Positions 7,437 through 15,915 of a DNA stretch of 64,000 bases are shown in pieces. Both the position numbers and the translations under genes were made by a program. The DNA is taken from contig NZ_JAEMUX010000004.1 of the NCBI RefSeq assembly GCF_016598475.1, positions 62,001 through 126,000 of the forward strand. The letters run 5' to 3'. Position 1 is the stretch's first letter, and every line of letters begins with the position of its first letter. The DNA is from Streptomyces adelaidensis. GTDB taxonomy: Bacteria; Actinomycetota; Actinomycetes; Streptomycetales; Streptomycetaceae. Below the pieces are notes generated by a model, which did no database searches, was not told where the DNA came from, and saw only the letters and a program-made list of their open reading frames with translations.

Positions 7437-9608
7437 GTGCGTGCCGGACCTGATGACAAGAACCCTCCGACGACCGGCGCATTCGACCTTCCCGACCGTC
7501 TCGCCGCCAAGGCCGACCCCCTGCTGATCGCTCGGGACGAGCGGCATTTCGCGGCCATCGCGGCGAGCCTCGAGGAGGCGATCGCCGAACTGTCCGACCG
7601 CCTCGATGCCGAGCGCCGGGCGCCGGGCGGCGCCGGCCGGGAGGCCATGGAGCGGGACATCGAGATCCACCGGCTGTCCGCCCGGCTGCGCGCCCTGCGC
7701 CGCTTCGGGCTGGACCTGTGCCTCGGGCACGTGGTCGGCGCGGACGACGCCGAGCCCATGTACATCGGACGGCTCGGCCTCACGGACAGCGCGGGCCGCC
7801 GGCTGCTCATCGACTGGCGCTCCCCCGCAGCCGAGCCGTTCTTCGCGGCGACGCACGCCAACCCGATGGGTCTGGCGAGCCGCCGCAGGTACCGCTGGAC
7901 CCGCGGCCGGATCAGCGACTACTGGGACGAGGTGTTCACCGCCGACGGGCTCGAACAGCACGCCGCGCTCGACGACCAGTCCGCCTTCATCGCCAGTCTG
8001 GGCAGCAACCGGTCGGCCCGGATGCGCGATGTGCTCTCCACCATCCAGTCCGACCAGGACGCCATCATCCGCGCGGGATCCCGCGGCGCCCTCGTCGTCG
8101 ACGGTGGTCCGGGCACGGGCAAGACCGTCGTCGCCCTGCACCGCTCCGCCTACCTCCTCTACTCCGACCCGCGCCTCGGTCACCGTCGGGGCGGCGTGCT
8201 GTTCGTCGGTCCGCACCAGCCCTACCTGGCCTACGTCGCCGATGTCCTCCCCAGCCTCGGCGAGGAGGGCGTGCAGACCTGCACCCTGCGGGACCTGGTC
8301 GCCGAGGGAGCCGGCGCGGCGATCGAGGCCGACCCGGAGGTGGCCCTCCTGAAGTCGTCCGCGAACATGGTGAAGGCGATCGAGAAGGCCGTCAGGTTCT
8401 ACGAGGAGCCGCCCGCCAAGGGCATGACGGTCACGACCCCCTGGTCCGACATCCGGCTGAGCGCCGAGGACTGGGCCGAGGCCTTCGAAGCGGCGGAACC
8501 CGGTACGTCGCACAACGACGCGCGCGAGCAGATCTGGGAGGAGCTGGTCACGCTCCTCATGGACAAGCACGAGGGCGACGACGCCCCGCCCGCGCTGTTG
8601 CGCAAGTCGCTGCAGAACAACAGGGAACTGGTCGGCACCCTCAACCGCGCGTGGCCGCTGCTCGAAGCCGCCGATCTCGTCGGGGACCTGTGGTCGGTAC
8701 CCGCCTACCTGCGGATGTGCGCCCCCTGGCTCGACCCCGACGACGTACGGAAGCTGCAGCGCGCGGAGCCGCAGGCCTGGACGGTGTCCGACCTGCCGCT
8801 CCTGGACGCGGCCCGGCAGCGGCTCGGCGACCCCGAGGCGTCACGACGTGAGCGTCGGCGCAAGGCCACCGTCGCCGCCGAACGCGAGCGCATGGCCGGT
8901 GTCATCGACAACATCATCGACGCCGATCCCGACGGCGAGGGCGCGGTGACGATGCTGCACGGCCAGGACCTGCGGGACACCCTCGTCGACGAGAGCGCAC
9001 TGCCCACCGTCACACCGGACCTGCTCGCCGGTCCGTTCGCGCATGTCGTCGTGGACGAGGCACAGGAACTCACCGACGCACAGTGGCAGATGCTGCTGCT
9101 CCGCTGCCCGTCGCGGAGCTTCACCATCGTCGGGGACCGCGCCCAGGCCAGGCACGGGTTCACCGAGTCGTGGCAGGAACGGCTCAAGCGCGTCGGGCTC
9201 GACCGGATCGACGTGGCCTCCCTGAGCGTCAACTACCGGACGCCCGAAGAGATCATGGCGGAGGCCGAGCCGGTCATCCGGGCCGCGCTCCCGGACGCCA
9301 ACGTCCCGACCTCCATCCGCAGCGGCGACGTCCCCGTCGTCCACGGATCAGTCGCGGAGCTGGACTCGGTCCTCGACACCTGGCTCGCCGGCCATGCCGA
9401 CGGGATCGCCTGCGTCATCGGCGACCCCACGTTCCGGGCGACGACCCGCGTCCGGTCGCTGACCCCGGAGCTGTCGAAGGGGCTCGAATTCGACCTGGTC
9501 GTCCTCGTCGACCCGGAGAAGTTCGGCGAGGGCATCGAAGGGGCGGTCGACCGCTATGTGGCCATGACCCGGGCGACCCAGCGACTCGTCATCCTGACGA
9601 GTGGCTGA
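7437..9608 (+). CDS. helR: HelR-type RNA polymerase-associated helicase-like ATPase (rifamycin tolerance)
   Basis: A 723-residue UvrD/Rep-like superfamily 1 protein of the HelD group. The N-terminal 60 residues form a charged coiled coil suited to reach into the RNA polymerase secondary channel. Walker A is GGPGTGKT near residues 223-230, Walker B is VVVDEAQEL near residue 537, followed by FTIVGDRAQ, and the C-terminal SF1 motifs SVNYRTPEEI, ELSKGLEFDLVVL and YVAMTRATQRLVIL. HelR proteins displace rifamycins from RNA polymerase and recycle stalled complexes. Assignment to HelR rather than to general HelD rests on the upstream RAE and the family resemblance. GTG start with GGGAG 9 nt upstream. 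A strong hairpin follows the stop. Confidence 0.87.
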   Translation: MRAGPDDKNPPTTGAFDLPDRLAAKADPLLIARDERHFAAIAASLEEAIAELSDRLDAERRAPGGAGREAMERDIEIHRLSARLRALRRFGLDLCLGHVVGADDAEPMYIGRLGLTDSAGRRLLIDWRSPAAEPFFAATHANPMGLASRRRYRWTRGRISDYWDEVFTADGLEQHAALDDQSAFIASLGSNRSARMRDVLSTIQSDQDAIIRAGSRGALVVDGGPGTGKTVVALHRSAYLLYSDPRLGHRRGGVLFVGPHQPYLAYVADVLPSLGEEGVQTCTLRDLVAEGAGAAIEADPEVALLKSSANMVKAIEKAVRFYEEPPAKGMTVTTPWSDIRLSAEDWAEAFEAAEPGTSHNDAREQIWEELVTLLMDKHEGDDAPPALLRKSLQNNRELVGTLNRAWPLLEAADLVGDLWSVPAYLRMCAPWLDPDDVRKLQRAEPQAWTVSDLPLLDAARQRLGDPEASRRERRRKATVAAERERMAGVIDNIIDADPDGEGAVTMLHGQDLRDTLVDESALPTVTPDLLAGPFAHVVVDEAQELTDAQWQMLLLRCPSRSFTIVGDRAQARHGFTESWQERLKRVGLDRIDVASLSVNYRTPEEIMAEAEPVIRAALPDANVPTSIRSGDVPVVHGSVAELDSVLDTWLAGHADGIACVIGDPTFRATTRVRSLTPELSKGLEFDLVVLVDPEKFGEGIEGAVDRYVAMTRATQRLVILTSG

Positions 9609-9629
9609 TCGATCTCCTGAGTTCCTGAT

Positions 9630-9661
9630 GAGGGCGGCTGCCGAACCCGGCAGCCGCCCTC
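9630..9661 (+). terminator. Hairpin terminator of the helR gene
   Basis: A perfect 14-bp stem (GAGGGCGGCTGCCG and its complement) with loop AACC, beginning 21 nt after the stop and followed by a short GTCGTTTCC stretch. Confidence 0.85.
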
Positions 9662-9776
9662 GTCGTTTCCGGGGAGGCCGACGAGGCCCAGGTCGTCGGC
9701 GGAGGAGCGGGAAACGGTTACCCAACTTCGCCCAGTTCGACCGTCCCGTACGCAAAAGGCTATCCATGCACGACCA

Positions 9777-9806
9777 TTGACCGGGCATCGCCCTCCTCAC
9801 TAGCGT
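9777..9806 (+). promoter_or_regulatory. Promoter of the secreted protein gene at 9874
   Basis: TTGACC (9777-9782) and TAGCGT (9801-9806) are separated by 18 nt, a good housekeeping-type promoter, with transcription expected to begin near 9813. Confidence 0.65.
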
Positions 9807-9813
9807 GGAATAC

Positions 9814-9824
9814 GTTTACTAAAC
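9814..9824. promoter_or_regulatory. Operator-like 11-bp palindrome at the transcription start
   Basis: GTTTACTAAAC is a perfect GTTTA-C-TAAAC inverted repeat placed right at the predicted transcription start, a typical roadblock/repressor position (LacI, ROK or MarR-like). The cognate regulator is not evident. Confidence 0.55.
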
Positions 9825-9873
9825 ATGGCCTGTTCACGCTCCCCTCCCCGCAGAGCCGAAAGGAACGTCCGCC

Positions 9874-12735
9874 GTGGCCGAAGCAGTCCAGCGCAGATCC
9901 CTTCTCAAGATGGCCGCAGGCACCACAGCCGCGGGATGGCTGTGGCAGGGCGGCACCGCCCGGGCCGCCGATGCCTCGACCGCTTCCGGGGAGGGCGTTG
10001 CCGGCGGGCGCGGGCCGCTCGACACGCTCGTGCTCGGGAACACCGCGTCGGAGAGCGCGCACCGGCTGACCGCCACCCGCTCCGAGGTCGTCGCGGGCGG
10101 CCTCGACAAGGCCGGGCGCGTGCTCAACGCCCCCGAGACAGCGGGCTGTTGGGGCGGCACGCTGGCGGCGACGATGGCCTGCGGGGCCAAGGGCGCCACG
10201 TACGTCACCATCAAGCTGTGGGGCTCGGAGAGCGGCGCGGAGCTCGGCCGGCTCCAGCTCTTCGCCGAGGGCAGGCAGGTCGGCCACTACCACTTGGGCG
10301 CCGTGGACCCCCTCGACATCGCGAGCGACGATCCGCGTACCCCGGAGCGGTTCTTCTTCCACACGCTGCCGCTGCCCCTCGACCTCACCGAGGGCAAGAG
10401 GTCGCTCTCCCTGGAGATCCGGTCCATGGGGCGGATCGCCGGGTACGCGGCGACGGCCGACGCCTACTACAAGGCCATGGAGGGCCCGAGCCGCACGGTC
10501 TACCGTCTCTACACGCACGACGAGCCCTACTTCGACCCCGCCGCCGACGACGTCACCGGGACGCTGCCGGCCGCGCCGACCCGTACCTCCCCCGGCACCG
10601 CGATCATCGGCACGATCAACGACCGCATCCTGGCCAGGGCCGCGGCCGAGGCGGGCCGGACCAGCGCCCAACTCGACCTCTGGTACCTGGAGTTCCTCGC
10701 CCGCGCCTACGCCATGCCGGCGACGGCCGCGTACGGGAACGTCGCGGTGCCGCCGCAGATCGCCCGGAGCCTGGACGGCGTCCACTGGAGGTACCTCGCC
10801 GACCCGGCCGTGATGACGGGCTCCAGCCAGCAGTGGATGGGGCTCGGCCGGTCCGGTCTGGTCATGCTGGCGCTCGCGGACGTCCTGGAACCGCTGCTCG
10901 ACGAGCCGGTCATCGGGTCGCCGTACGGTCTGGGCAACCCGGGCTTCGAGTTCGGCACGACCGGCTGGAAGTCCTCCACCTGGTCCGGCAGCGGTACCGC
11001 CTCCCGGGACACCACCGTCCACCGCACCGGGCACGCCGCCGCGAAGGTGACGATCCCGGTCTCGGGCACGGTCGGCTACAGCACCTCGGCGAAGATCCCG
11101 GTGGATCAGGGCACGTACACGTACGGAGCCTGGATCAGGACCGACGGCGTCGGCACCGACAGCGCCTATCTGGACGTCCTGTTCCACGACGCGAACGGCA
11201 CCCTGGTCGGCACGGACAACAAGGCCCACGCCTCGGCCGGCACCCACGACTGGGAGCAGGTGACGGCCGCCCTCACCACACCAGCCACGGCCACACACGT
11301 CGTCATCAGCGTCCGGCTGTCGGGCGCGGGCACCGCCTGGTTCGACGACCTGACCTTGGTGGCACCCGCCGGCTCGTCGTACGCGCCCGTCGTGCGCCGG
11401 GACGCCTGGGCGAAGATGCTCCTCGACAGCCGCGAGTTCTGGCGGCGGAACTTCCCGCAGTACACCAACCAGGCCATCATCTGCGCCATCGGCCTCTATC
11501 TCGCCGACCGCGGCCTGGCCTGGCTCGGCTCCGACAAGGCCTGGGGCGAGGAGAAGGCCCGCGACTACCTCTACCAGTCCGTCGGCCTGGTCCCGTGGCT
11601 CGGCCCGGAGGACGCGGACGGCACACCGACCGCGCCACTGGGCGGCTCCTACTACCAGGTCACCAAGAAGGGCATATCCAAGGAGCTCGGCTACGCCGGC
11701 AGTTACGGCGAACTCCAGGAGTGGCTGTCACTGGTGTACGACGCGGTGACGGGCATAGGCGGCGTCGAGGACAGCACCCTGCGCGACCATCTGATCAAGA
11801 TGGCCAAGGCGCGGATGGTCTTCCGCCACCCGTCCGTGGACCGCGACGGCTACCGGGCGATGCGCCTGGAGACCATGGTCGGCTGGCGTGACAGCGAGTA
11901 CCCCGGCAAGGTCGCCTACGACGAGGACGCCAAGTGGGACGGCCACGCGATGAAGATGGCCGCGCTGATCAAGGACCCGGACCTCACAGCGTACGCGCGG
12001 CAGTCCCTCGCGGACGGCCAGGCGTTCCAGTCCCTCGCGGACACGCACGCGGCGGCGGTCTCCGCCCGCACCAACCTCAACCTGGTGAGCGCCGCGGACG
12101 ACTACGCCTACATCAGCGGCGCCACCGGCAGCGGCGCGCGGCTCCCCATGACGCCCGGCGCGCCCGACTTCGTCTTCGCCGACGAGGAGAACGGCCTGGT
12201 CGCGGTCAAGCACGGCGAGGAGATCCTGTACGCGTCCCTGTACTGGCGGGCCCGCTGGGGCATCAACCGGCTCGCCCGCGTCCACCACATCAGCGCGGCG
12301 GGCGTGGAGCGTTCGGCCACGGTCTGGCAGGACGTGAAGTACGTCCCGGACGGGCGCGCCTTCACCGAACCCGACTGGGTCAACTGGGAGTTCACGGTCG
12401 GCGACCTCGACATCCCGGACGGCGGTTTCGACCCGCCCGGCGACGTCCTGCGCCAGGCGTTCGCCGGCCAGGTGCTGCCCCTGGCCAAGGCCCCGGCCGA
12501 CATGCCGGAGCGCGCGCCGGGCGTGGAGACCCCGTACGCCGGACGCGCCTCCTTCTACCGCTGCGTGTACGGCCCGTACCTCATCGCCATGAACACCACC
12601 GAGGACCGCGTCCACACCCTCAGCACGAAAGGCTTCGGCGCGTCGACGAACCTGGCGAGCGGGGCGAAGGTGGGCGGGAACGCGGAGTTGCGTGTGAAGC
12701 CGGGGACGACCGTGGTGTTGCGGCGCGAGCGCTGA
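9874..12735 (+). CDS. Large Tat-secreted protein with internal carbohydrate-binding-like domain, activity unknown
   Basis: A 953-residue exported protein. The N-terminus has a twin-arginine signal (QRRSLLKMAAGTTAAGWLW, residues 6-24) ending near an AxA site (TARAAD). Residues about 50-340 begin with a beta-rich module and continue into a helical stretch. Residues about 352-500 resemble a CBM4/9/22-like beta-sandwich, starting LGNPGFEFGTTGWKSS and ending AGTAWFDDLTLV. Residues 510-830 look alpha-helical and may form an alpha/alpha toroid, with a C-terminal beta-sandwich after it, the architecture of many polysaccharide lyases and some hydrolases. I do not recognise a catalytic family. GTG start with GAAAGGA 9 nt upstream; strong promoter and operator precede it. 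It is monocistronic and is followed by an unrelated minus-strand gene. Confidence 0.75.
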   Translation: MAEAVQRRSLLKMAAGTTAAGWLWQGGTARAADASTASGEGVAGGRGPLDTLVLGNTASESAHRLTATRSEVVAGGLDKAGRVLNAPETAGCWGGTLAATMACGAKGATYVTIKLWGSESGAELGRLQLFAEGRQVGHYHLGAVDPLDIASDDPRTPERFFFHTLPLPLDLTEGKRSLSLEIRSMGRIAGYAATADAYYKAMEGPSRTVYRLYTHDEPYFDPAADDVTGTLPAAPTRTSPGTAIIGTINDRILARAAAEAGRTSAQLDLWYLEFLARAYAMPATAAYGNVAVPPQIARSLDGVHWRYLADPAVMTGSSQQWMGLGRSGLVMLALADVLEPLLDEPVIGSPYGLGNPGFEFGTTGWKSSTWSGSGTASRDTTVHRTGHAAAKVTIPVSGTVGYSTSAKIPVDQGTYTYGAWIRTDGVGTDSAYLDVLFHDANGTLVGTDNKAHASAGTHDWEQVTAALTTPATATHVVISVRLSGAGTAWFDDLTLVAPAGSSYAPVVRRDAWAKMLLDSREFWRRNFPQYTNQAIICAIGLYLADRGLAWLGSDKAWGEEKARDYLYQSVGLVPWLGPEDADGTPTAPLGGSYYQVTKKGISKELGYAGSYGELQEWLSLVYDAVTGIGGVEDSTLRDHLIKMAKARMVFRHPSVDRDGYRAMRLETMVGWRDSEYPGKVAYDEDAKWDGHAMKMAALIKDPDLTAYARQSLADGQAFQSLADTHAAAVSARTNLNLVSAADDYAYISGATGSGARLPMTPGAPDFVFADEENGLVAVKHGEEILYASLYWRARWGINRLARVHHISAAGVERSATVWQDVKYVPDGRAFTEPDWVNWEFTVGDLDIPDGGFDPPGDVLRQAFAGQVLPLAKAPADMPERAPGVETPYAGRASFYRCVYGPYLIAMNTTEDRVHTLSTKGFGASTNLASGAKVGGNAELRVKPGTTVVLRRER

Positions 12736-12754
12736 GGTGCCGGGGAACCGGACA

Positions 12755-13240
12755 TCACTCGATGACGATGACCGATCCGCGCGCGGACCGTTCCCAGAGG
12801 TTCAGTCCCGCGCGGAGGAGTTCTCCCATCGCCGCCATCTCCTCGTCCGTGCAGGCTTCGTCGCCGCCGAAGATCTTCTCGTAGGCGTCGTCGTGGATCG
12901 GTCCCTGCGCGGGGAGCGAGGAGCCGGCCGGCCGGCTGTGGGAGAGATCGTCGAAGAAGTTCCACGCGTCCAGCAACAGCCCGGCCGGCACCGGGCCTCG
13001 GCGCGGGCCCTCGGCCCACTCCCGCACGGCTTCCAGATCGAGAGTGGCCTCCTCGTCCTGGACGAACGGCCGGCCATTGCGCTCACAGTGCTTCTGAAGC
13101 CCCTTGGTGTCCGGGGAGGCGAGCAGTCGTCCGTGGTCGTCGACGACGAACTCATCGGGGGCGTCGCCTTTTCCGGGCCGCCAGATCAGGACGAGGTAGC
13201 CGCTCCCGCCGGCGATGCGGTACGGGTAGTGATCAGTCAT
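12755..13240 (-). CDS. Hypothetical protein, 161 residues, possible immunity-type partner
   Basis: An acidic soluble protein without a family I can name. It begins MTDHYPYRIAGGSGYLVLIW and has several tryptophans, no signal peptide and no membrane segment. GGGGGAG lies 9 nt before the ATG. Its start overlaps by 8 bp the 3' end of an upstream minus-strand reading frame (ATGACTGA), so it was the distal gene of an operon whose first gene is now reduced to a remnant. Small acidic proteins in this position are often immunity or chaperone partners; that is only a suggestion. Confidence 0.7.
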   Translation of the reverse strand: MTDHYPYRIAGGSGYLVLIWRPGKGDAPDEFVVDDHGRLLASPDTKGLQKHCERNGRPFVQDEEATLDLEAVREWAEGPRRGPVPAGLLLDAWNFFDDLSHSRPAGSSLPAQGPIHDDAYEKIFGGDEACTDEEMAAMGELLRAGLNLWERSARGSVIVIE

Positions 13241-13400
13241 CGTGGGGCTCCCCCAGTGCCGTGGCGGCGGCGTGGGCGGCGCGGGGTCGGTCGAGCAGGT
13301 CTGTGCTGTCCGACCACTGGTCGACGCTTCCGACCAGTGGCGCTCCGCGGAGGTCCGGGTCGGTGACGGTACGGGCGAGGGCCTGGGCGAAGCGGTCGGC
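13233..13400 (-). pseudogene. 3' remnant of a gene formerly upstream of the 161-residue protein
   Basis: The minus strand keeps a coding-like stretch, roughly FAQALARTVTDPDLRGAPLV through ALGEPHDD and a stop, with strong GC3 bias. Its stop codon overlaps the next start in an ATGACTGA junction typical of an operon. Upstream of about 13400 the frame dissolves into sequence that belongs, on the other strand, to a beta-propeller gene fragment. The parent protein is not recognisable. Confidence 0.5.
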
Positions 13401-13409
13401 GCGCAGAAC

Positions 13410-13943
13410 ATGGCGATCACTCCTGACAACAGGACGCTGTACGTGGCGAACATCCACGACAACACCGTCACACCGGTCGACCTGGAAGCACGGAAGGCGG
13501 GGGCGGAGATCCCGGTCGGCCCCCGCCCGTTCAACGTCGTCGCCGCGCCGGACGGGAAGACGGTGTACGTGTCCAACTCCGGTGGCTCGACGGTGACCCC
13601 GATCGACACGGAGACGAACGACACCGAGCCGACGCTCCTGGTCTCCGGCCAGGCGTACGGCCTCGGCCTCTCACCCGACGGGCGGACCCTGTGGGTGAGC
13701 CCCAGCACCGGGGACCACGTCACGCCCGTCGACACGGTGACCGGCGCCCCGGGGACGAAGGTCACCGTCGGCAGGTCCGCCTTCGATGTCGGCCTGGACT
13801 GGAACGGCTCCACGGCCTACGTCACCACGGCCGACGGCAACAGGCTGGTGCCGGTCGACACCGCGTCCGGCGCCGCTGGGGCCCCGCTGACCACCGGCGC
13901 CTATCCGCTGGCGGTCGCGCTGACGCCCGTACCGGTTAAGTGA
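13410..13943 (+). pseudogene. 5'-truncated YVTN/YncE-type beta-propeller protein
   Basis: About 177 residues with four propeller blades, each of the form xITPDNRTLYVAN...NTVTPVDLEA, and a normal C-terminus (YPLAVALTPVPVK). Complete members carry a signal peptide and seven blades in 300-400 residues; here the signal and the first blades are missing. The frame remains open upstream to 13242, but that part is the antisense of a minus-strand remnant and not propeller-like. No ribosome site precedes the ATG at 13410. The stop abuts the stop of the convergent SIS-domain gene with no gap. Confidence 0.65.
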
Positions 13944-14732
13944 TCAGCTGGCGGTACGCCGGATCCGTCCGGCGTACCGCTTCTCCAGCTCCAGGTTGCC
14001 CTCGAAGCCGCCGGGCACGTTGGCGGAGACGTACACCGGGGGGCGGTCGCCGGAGGCGAGGAGTTGGGCGGCGGCCTCGGCGATGGTCATCTGGATGAGC
14101 AGGACGCCGGTGAGGGTGGACAGGGCGCAGACCGCGCCGCCGCCGGGGAGTTCGAGGAGGGCGTCGCCGCGCGGGGCCGCGTTGTCGAGGACGACGTCGG
14201 CGAGGTCGGCGAGCTTCTTGCCGCTGGGGTGGGTGGCGGGCACGGAGCCGGTGTGGGCGAGGGAGGTGATGGCGAGGAGGCGGTGGCCGCGCTCCTTGGC
14301 GTGCAGGGCCATCTCGACGATGACGTTGTTGACGCCGGAGTTGGAGATGATGACGAAGAGGTCATGGGGGCGGGGGTCGGCGAGTTCGTAGAGGCGGACC
14401 GCTATGCCGGGCTCGCGTTCCAGGAGCGGGTCGTCGAGGCCGCTGGGGTGGTCGCCGCCGTACAGGACGAGGTCGGCCATCTGGAGGCGGTTGGTGGGGA
14501 CGAAGCCGCCCGCGCGGCCGGCGAGTTCGAGAACCATGGCCTGGGAGTGGCCGGTACCGAAGGCCTGGACCACGCCGTCCTCGCGGACGCAGTCGGCGAT
14601 CAGTTCGGCGGCGGCGCTCACCTCGGCGCGCGCGGTCTCGGTGAGGCGGGTCAGGACGGCCAGGCCCTCGCGCGCGAAGCGGTCGGCGCTCAGCCGCTCG
14701 GGCACGGACTCATTGGCGGACTCGACGGACAC
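13944..14732 (-). CDS. SIS-domain phosphosugar-binding protein (UPF0309-like)
   Basis: A 262-residue cytosolic protein with a SIS domain: GVVQAFGTGHSQAMVLELAG (residues about 49-68), the phosphosugar loop in VIISNSGVNNVIVEMAL, and HRLLAITS. SIS proteins isomerise or cleave phosphosugars. Sequence and length fit the UPF0309 group, close to N-acetylmuramic/glucosamine phosphate enzymes. GTG at 14732 is chosen since GGGGAG lies 6 nt upstream; a longer GTG start at 14762 would make a regulatory site (14747-14761) part of the coding region. Divergent from an RpiR gene, a classic pairing of sugar-phosphate regulator and enzyme. Confidence 0.8.
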   Translation of the reverse strand: MSVESANESVPERLSADRFAREGLAVLTRLTETARAEVSAAAELIADCVREDGVVQAFGTGHSQAMVLELAGRAGGFVPTNRLQMADLVLYGGDHPSGLDDPLLEREPGIAVRLYELADPRPHDLFVIISNSGVNNVIVEMALHAKERGHRLLAITSLAHTGSVPATHPSGKKLADLADVVLDNAAPRGDALLELPGGGAVCALSTLTGVLLIQMTIAEAAAQLLASGDRPPVYVSANVPGGFEGNLELEKRYAGRIRRTAS

Positions 14733-14746
14733 CTGAGACTCCCCAC

Positions 14747-14761
14747 TGGTGGATTGAACCA
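14747..14761 (+). promoter_or_regulatory. Shared sugar-regulon site A
   Basis: TGGTGGATTGAACCA, just upstream of the SIS-domain gene, is one of four near-identical 15-mers (14747, 15854, 20993, 27793) that precede separate transcription units of the sugar region. Confidence 0.65.
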
Positions 14762-14776
14762 CCTCACATACACCTA

Positions 14777-14791
14777 TCAGTGAATCACTGA
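14777..14791. promoter_or_regulatory. Perfect 15-bp palindrome in the SIS/RpiR divergent region
   Basis: TCAGTGAATCACTGA has perfect 7-bp arms around a single central base. It lies between the divergent SIS and RpiR genes, 16 bp from regulon site A, and may be a second operator. Confidence 0.5.
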
Positions 14792-14902
14792 ATCACAGGC
14801 CCGGCATCAAGGGCAATGGCGCAGTTCACCCCCGGATGCGGAAGCGAAGCCCGGTCCTGGTATTCAGCTGCTGCCCCAACGGGTGGCTGGTACCTTCTTT
14901 GC

Positions 14903-15787
14903 ATGCCCACGACCGATGTCACCACCCTGATCCGCACCGAGTTGCCCCGGCTGGCCGGCTCCCTGCGGAAGGTCGGCGAGCTGATCCTGGAGGATCCGGC
15001 CGCCGTCACCCACTGCTCGGCCGCGGAGCTGGGCCGCCGCACCGGCACCTCCCAGGCCACCGTCACCCGGTTCTGCCGTGCCATCGGCCTCGACTCCTAC
15101 CAGCACCTGCTGATCGAGCTGGCCCAGGAGCGGGGCCGGGGCGAGTCCTCCGAGTGGGGCAGCGCCGAGATCGGGCCGGACATCTCCCCCGACGACAGCC
15201 TGGAGCGGGTCGTCCAGGTCGTGGGCACCTCCGATCTGCGGGCCATCCAGCAGACCATCGACCGGATCGACCTCGACTCGATGGAGCGCGCCGCCCAGGC
15301 CGTGGCCCGCGCCCGGCGCGTCGACGTGTACGGCGTCGGCGGCAGCGGCGCGGTGGCGCAGGAGACGGAGACCCGGCTGTTCCGCATCGGCTGCGCGGTG
15401 CGCGGCTGGACCGAGGTGCACGCGGCCACCACCTCCGCCGCCCTGCTCACCCCGGCGGACGTGGCGATCGGCATCTCCCACTCCGGCGCCACCCGCGAGA
15501 CGATCGAGCCGTTCGAGCTGGCCAAGGAGCGCGGCGCCACCACCATCGCGCTCACCGCCGACCCGCGCTCGCCACTGGCCCGCGCCGCCGACGTACGGCT
15601 GATCGCCTCCTCCTCGGAGACCAGCTTCCGCACCGGCGGCATCGGCGCGCGCCACTCGGTGCTGATGCTCATCGACTGCCTCTACGTGCGCGTCGGCCAG
15701 CTCTCCTACCAGCGGGCGAGCGCCTCCCTGGCGCTGACCGACCACATCGCCGGAGCACACGCGGTGAAGTCCCGCCGGACCCGCTGA
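14903..15787 (+). CDS. RpiR-family transcriptional regulator
   Basis: A 294-residue regulator with an N-terminal RpiR helix-turn-helix (TGTSQATVTRFCRAIGLDSY, residues about 47-66) and a C-terminal SIS domain (VYGVGGSGAVAQETETRLFR near residue 140; GISHSGATRETIEPF near 190) that senses a phosphosugar. A TACCTT hexamer ends 6 nt before the ATG, so the message is probably leaderless. With regulatory 15-mers on both sides (sites A and B), it is the leading candidate to control the surrounding glycoside-utilisation genes. Confidence 0.88.
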   Translation: MPTTDVTTLIRTELPRLAGSLRKVGELILEDPAAVTHCSAAELGRRTGTSQATVTRFCRAIGLDSYQHLLIELAQERGRGESSEWGSAEIGPDISPDDSLERVVQVVGTSDLRAIQQTIDRIDLDSMERAAQAVARARRVDVYGVGGSGAVAQETETRLFRIGCAVRGWTEVHAATTSAALLTPADVAIGISHSGATRETIEPFELAKERGATTIALTADPRSPLARAADVRLIASSSETSFRTGGIGARHSVLMLIDCLYVRVGQLSYQRASASLALTDHIAGAHAVKSRRTR

Positions 15788-15853
15788 GCCGACCGGCACC
15801 GCTCTCCCAGCCGACCCCGATTGCATGGATGAACCAACCAAGATTCCTACGGA

Positions 15854-15868
15854 TGGTTGATTGAACCA
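15854..15868 (+). promoter_or_regulatory. Shared sugar-regulon site B
   Basis: TGGTTGATTGAACCA, with perfect TGGTT/AACCA arms, 47 bp before the alpha-mannosidase start. A related half-site, ATGGATGAACCA, lies at 15825-15836. Confidence 0.7.
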
Positions 15869-15915
15869 CCCCTCGGTGCCAGGATGGGGCTCCGCCGAGT
15901 ACTCGTAGGAGCCCC

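Noticed and set aside
13242..13409. N-terminal part of the beta-propeller ORF as real coding sequence
   Set aside because: The peptide is glycine/arginine-rich and unlike propeller blades or a signal peptide, and the minus strand is the coding-like one here.
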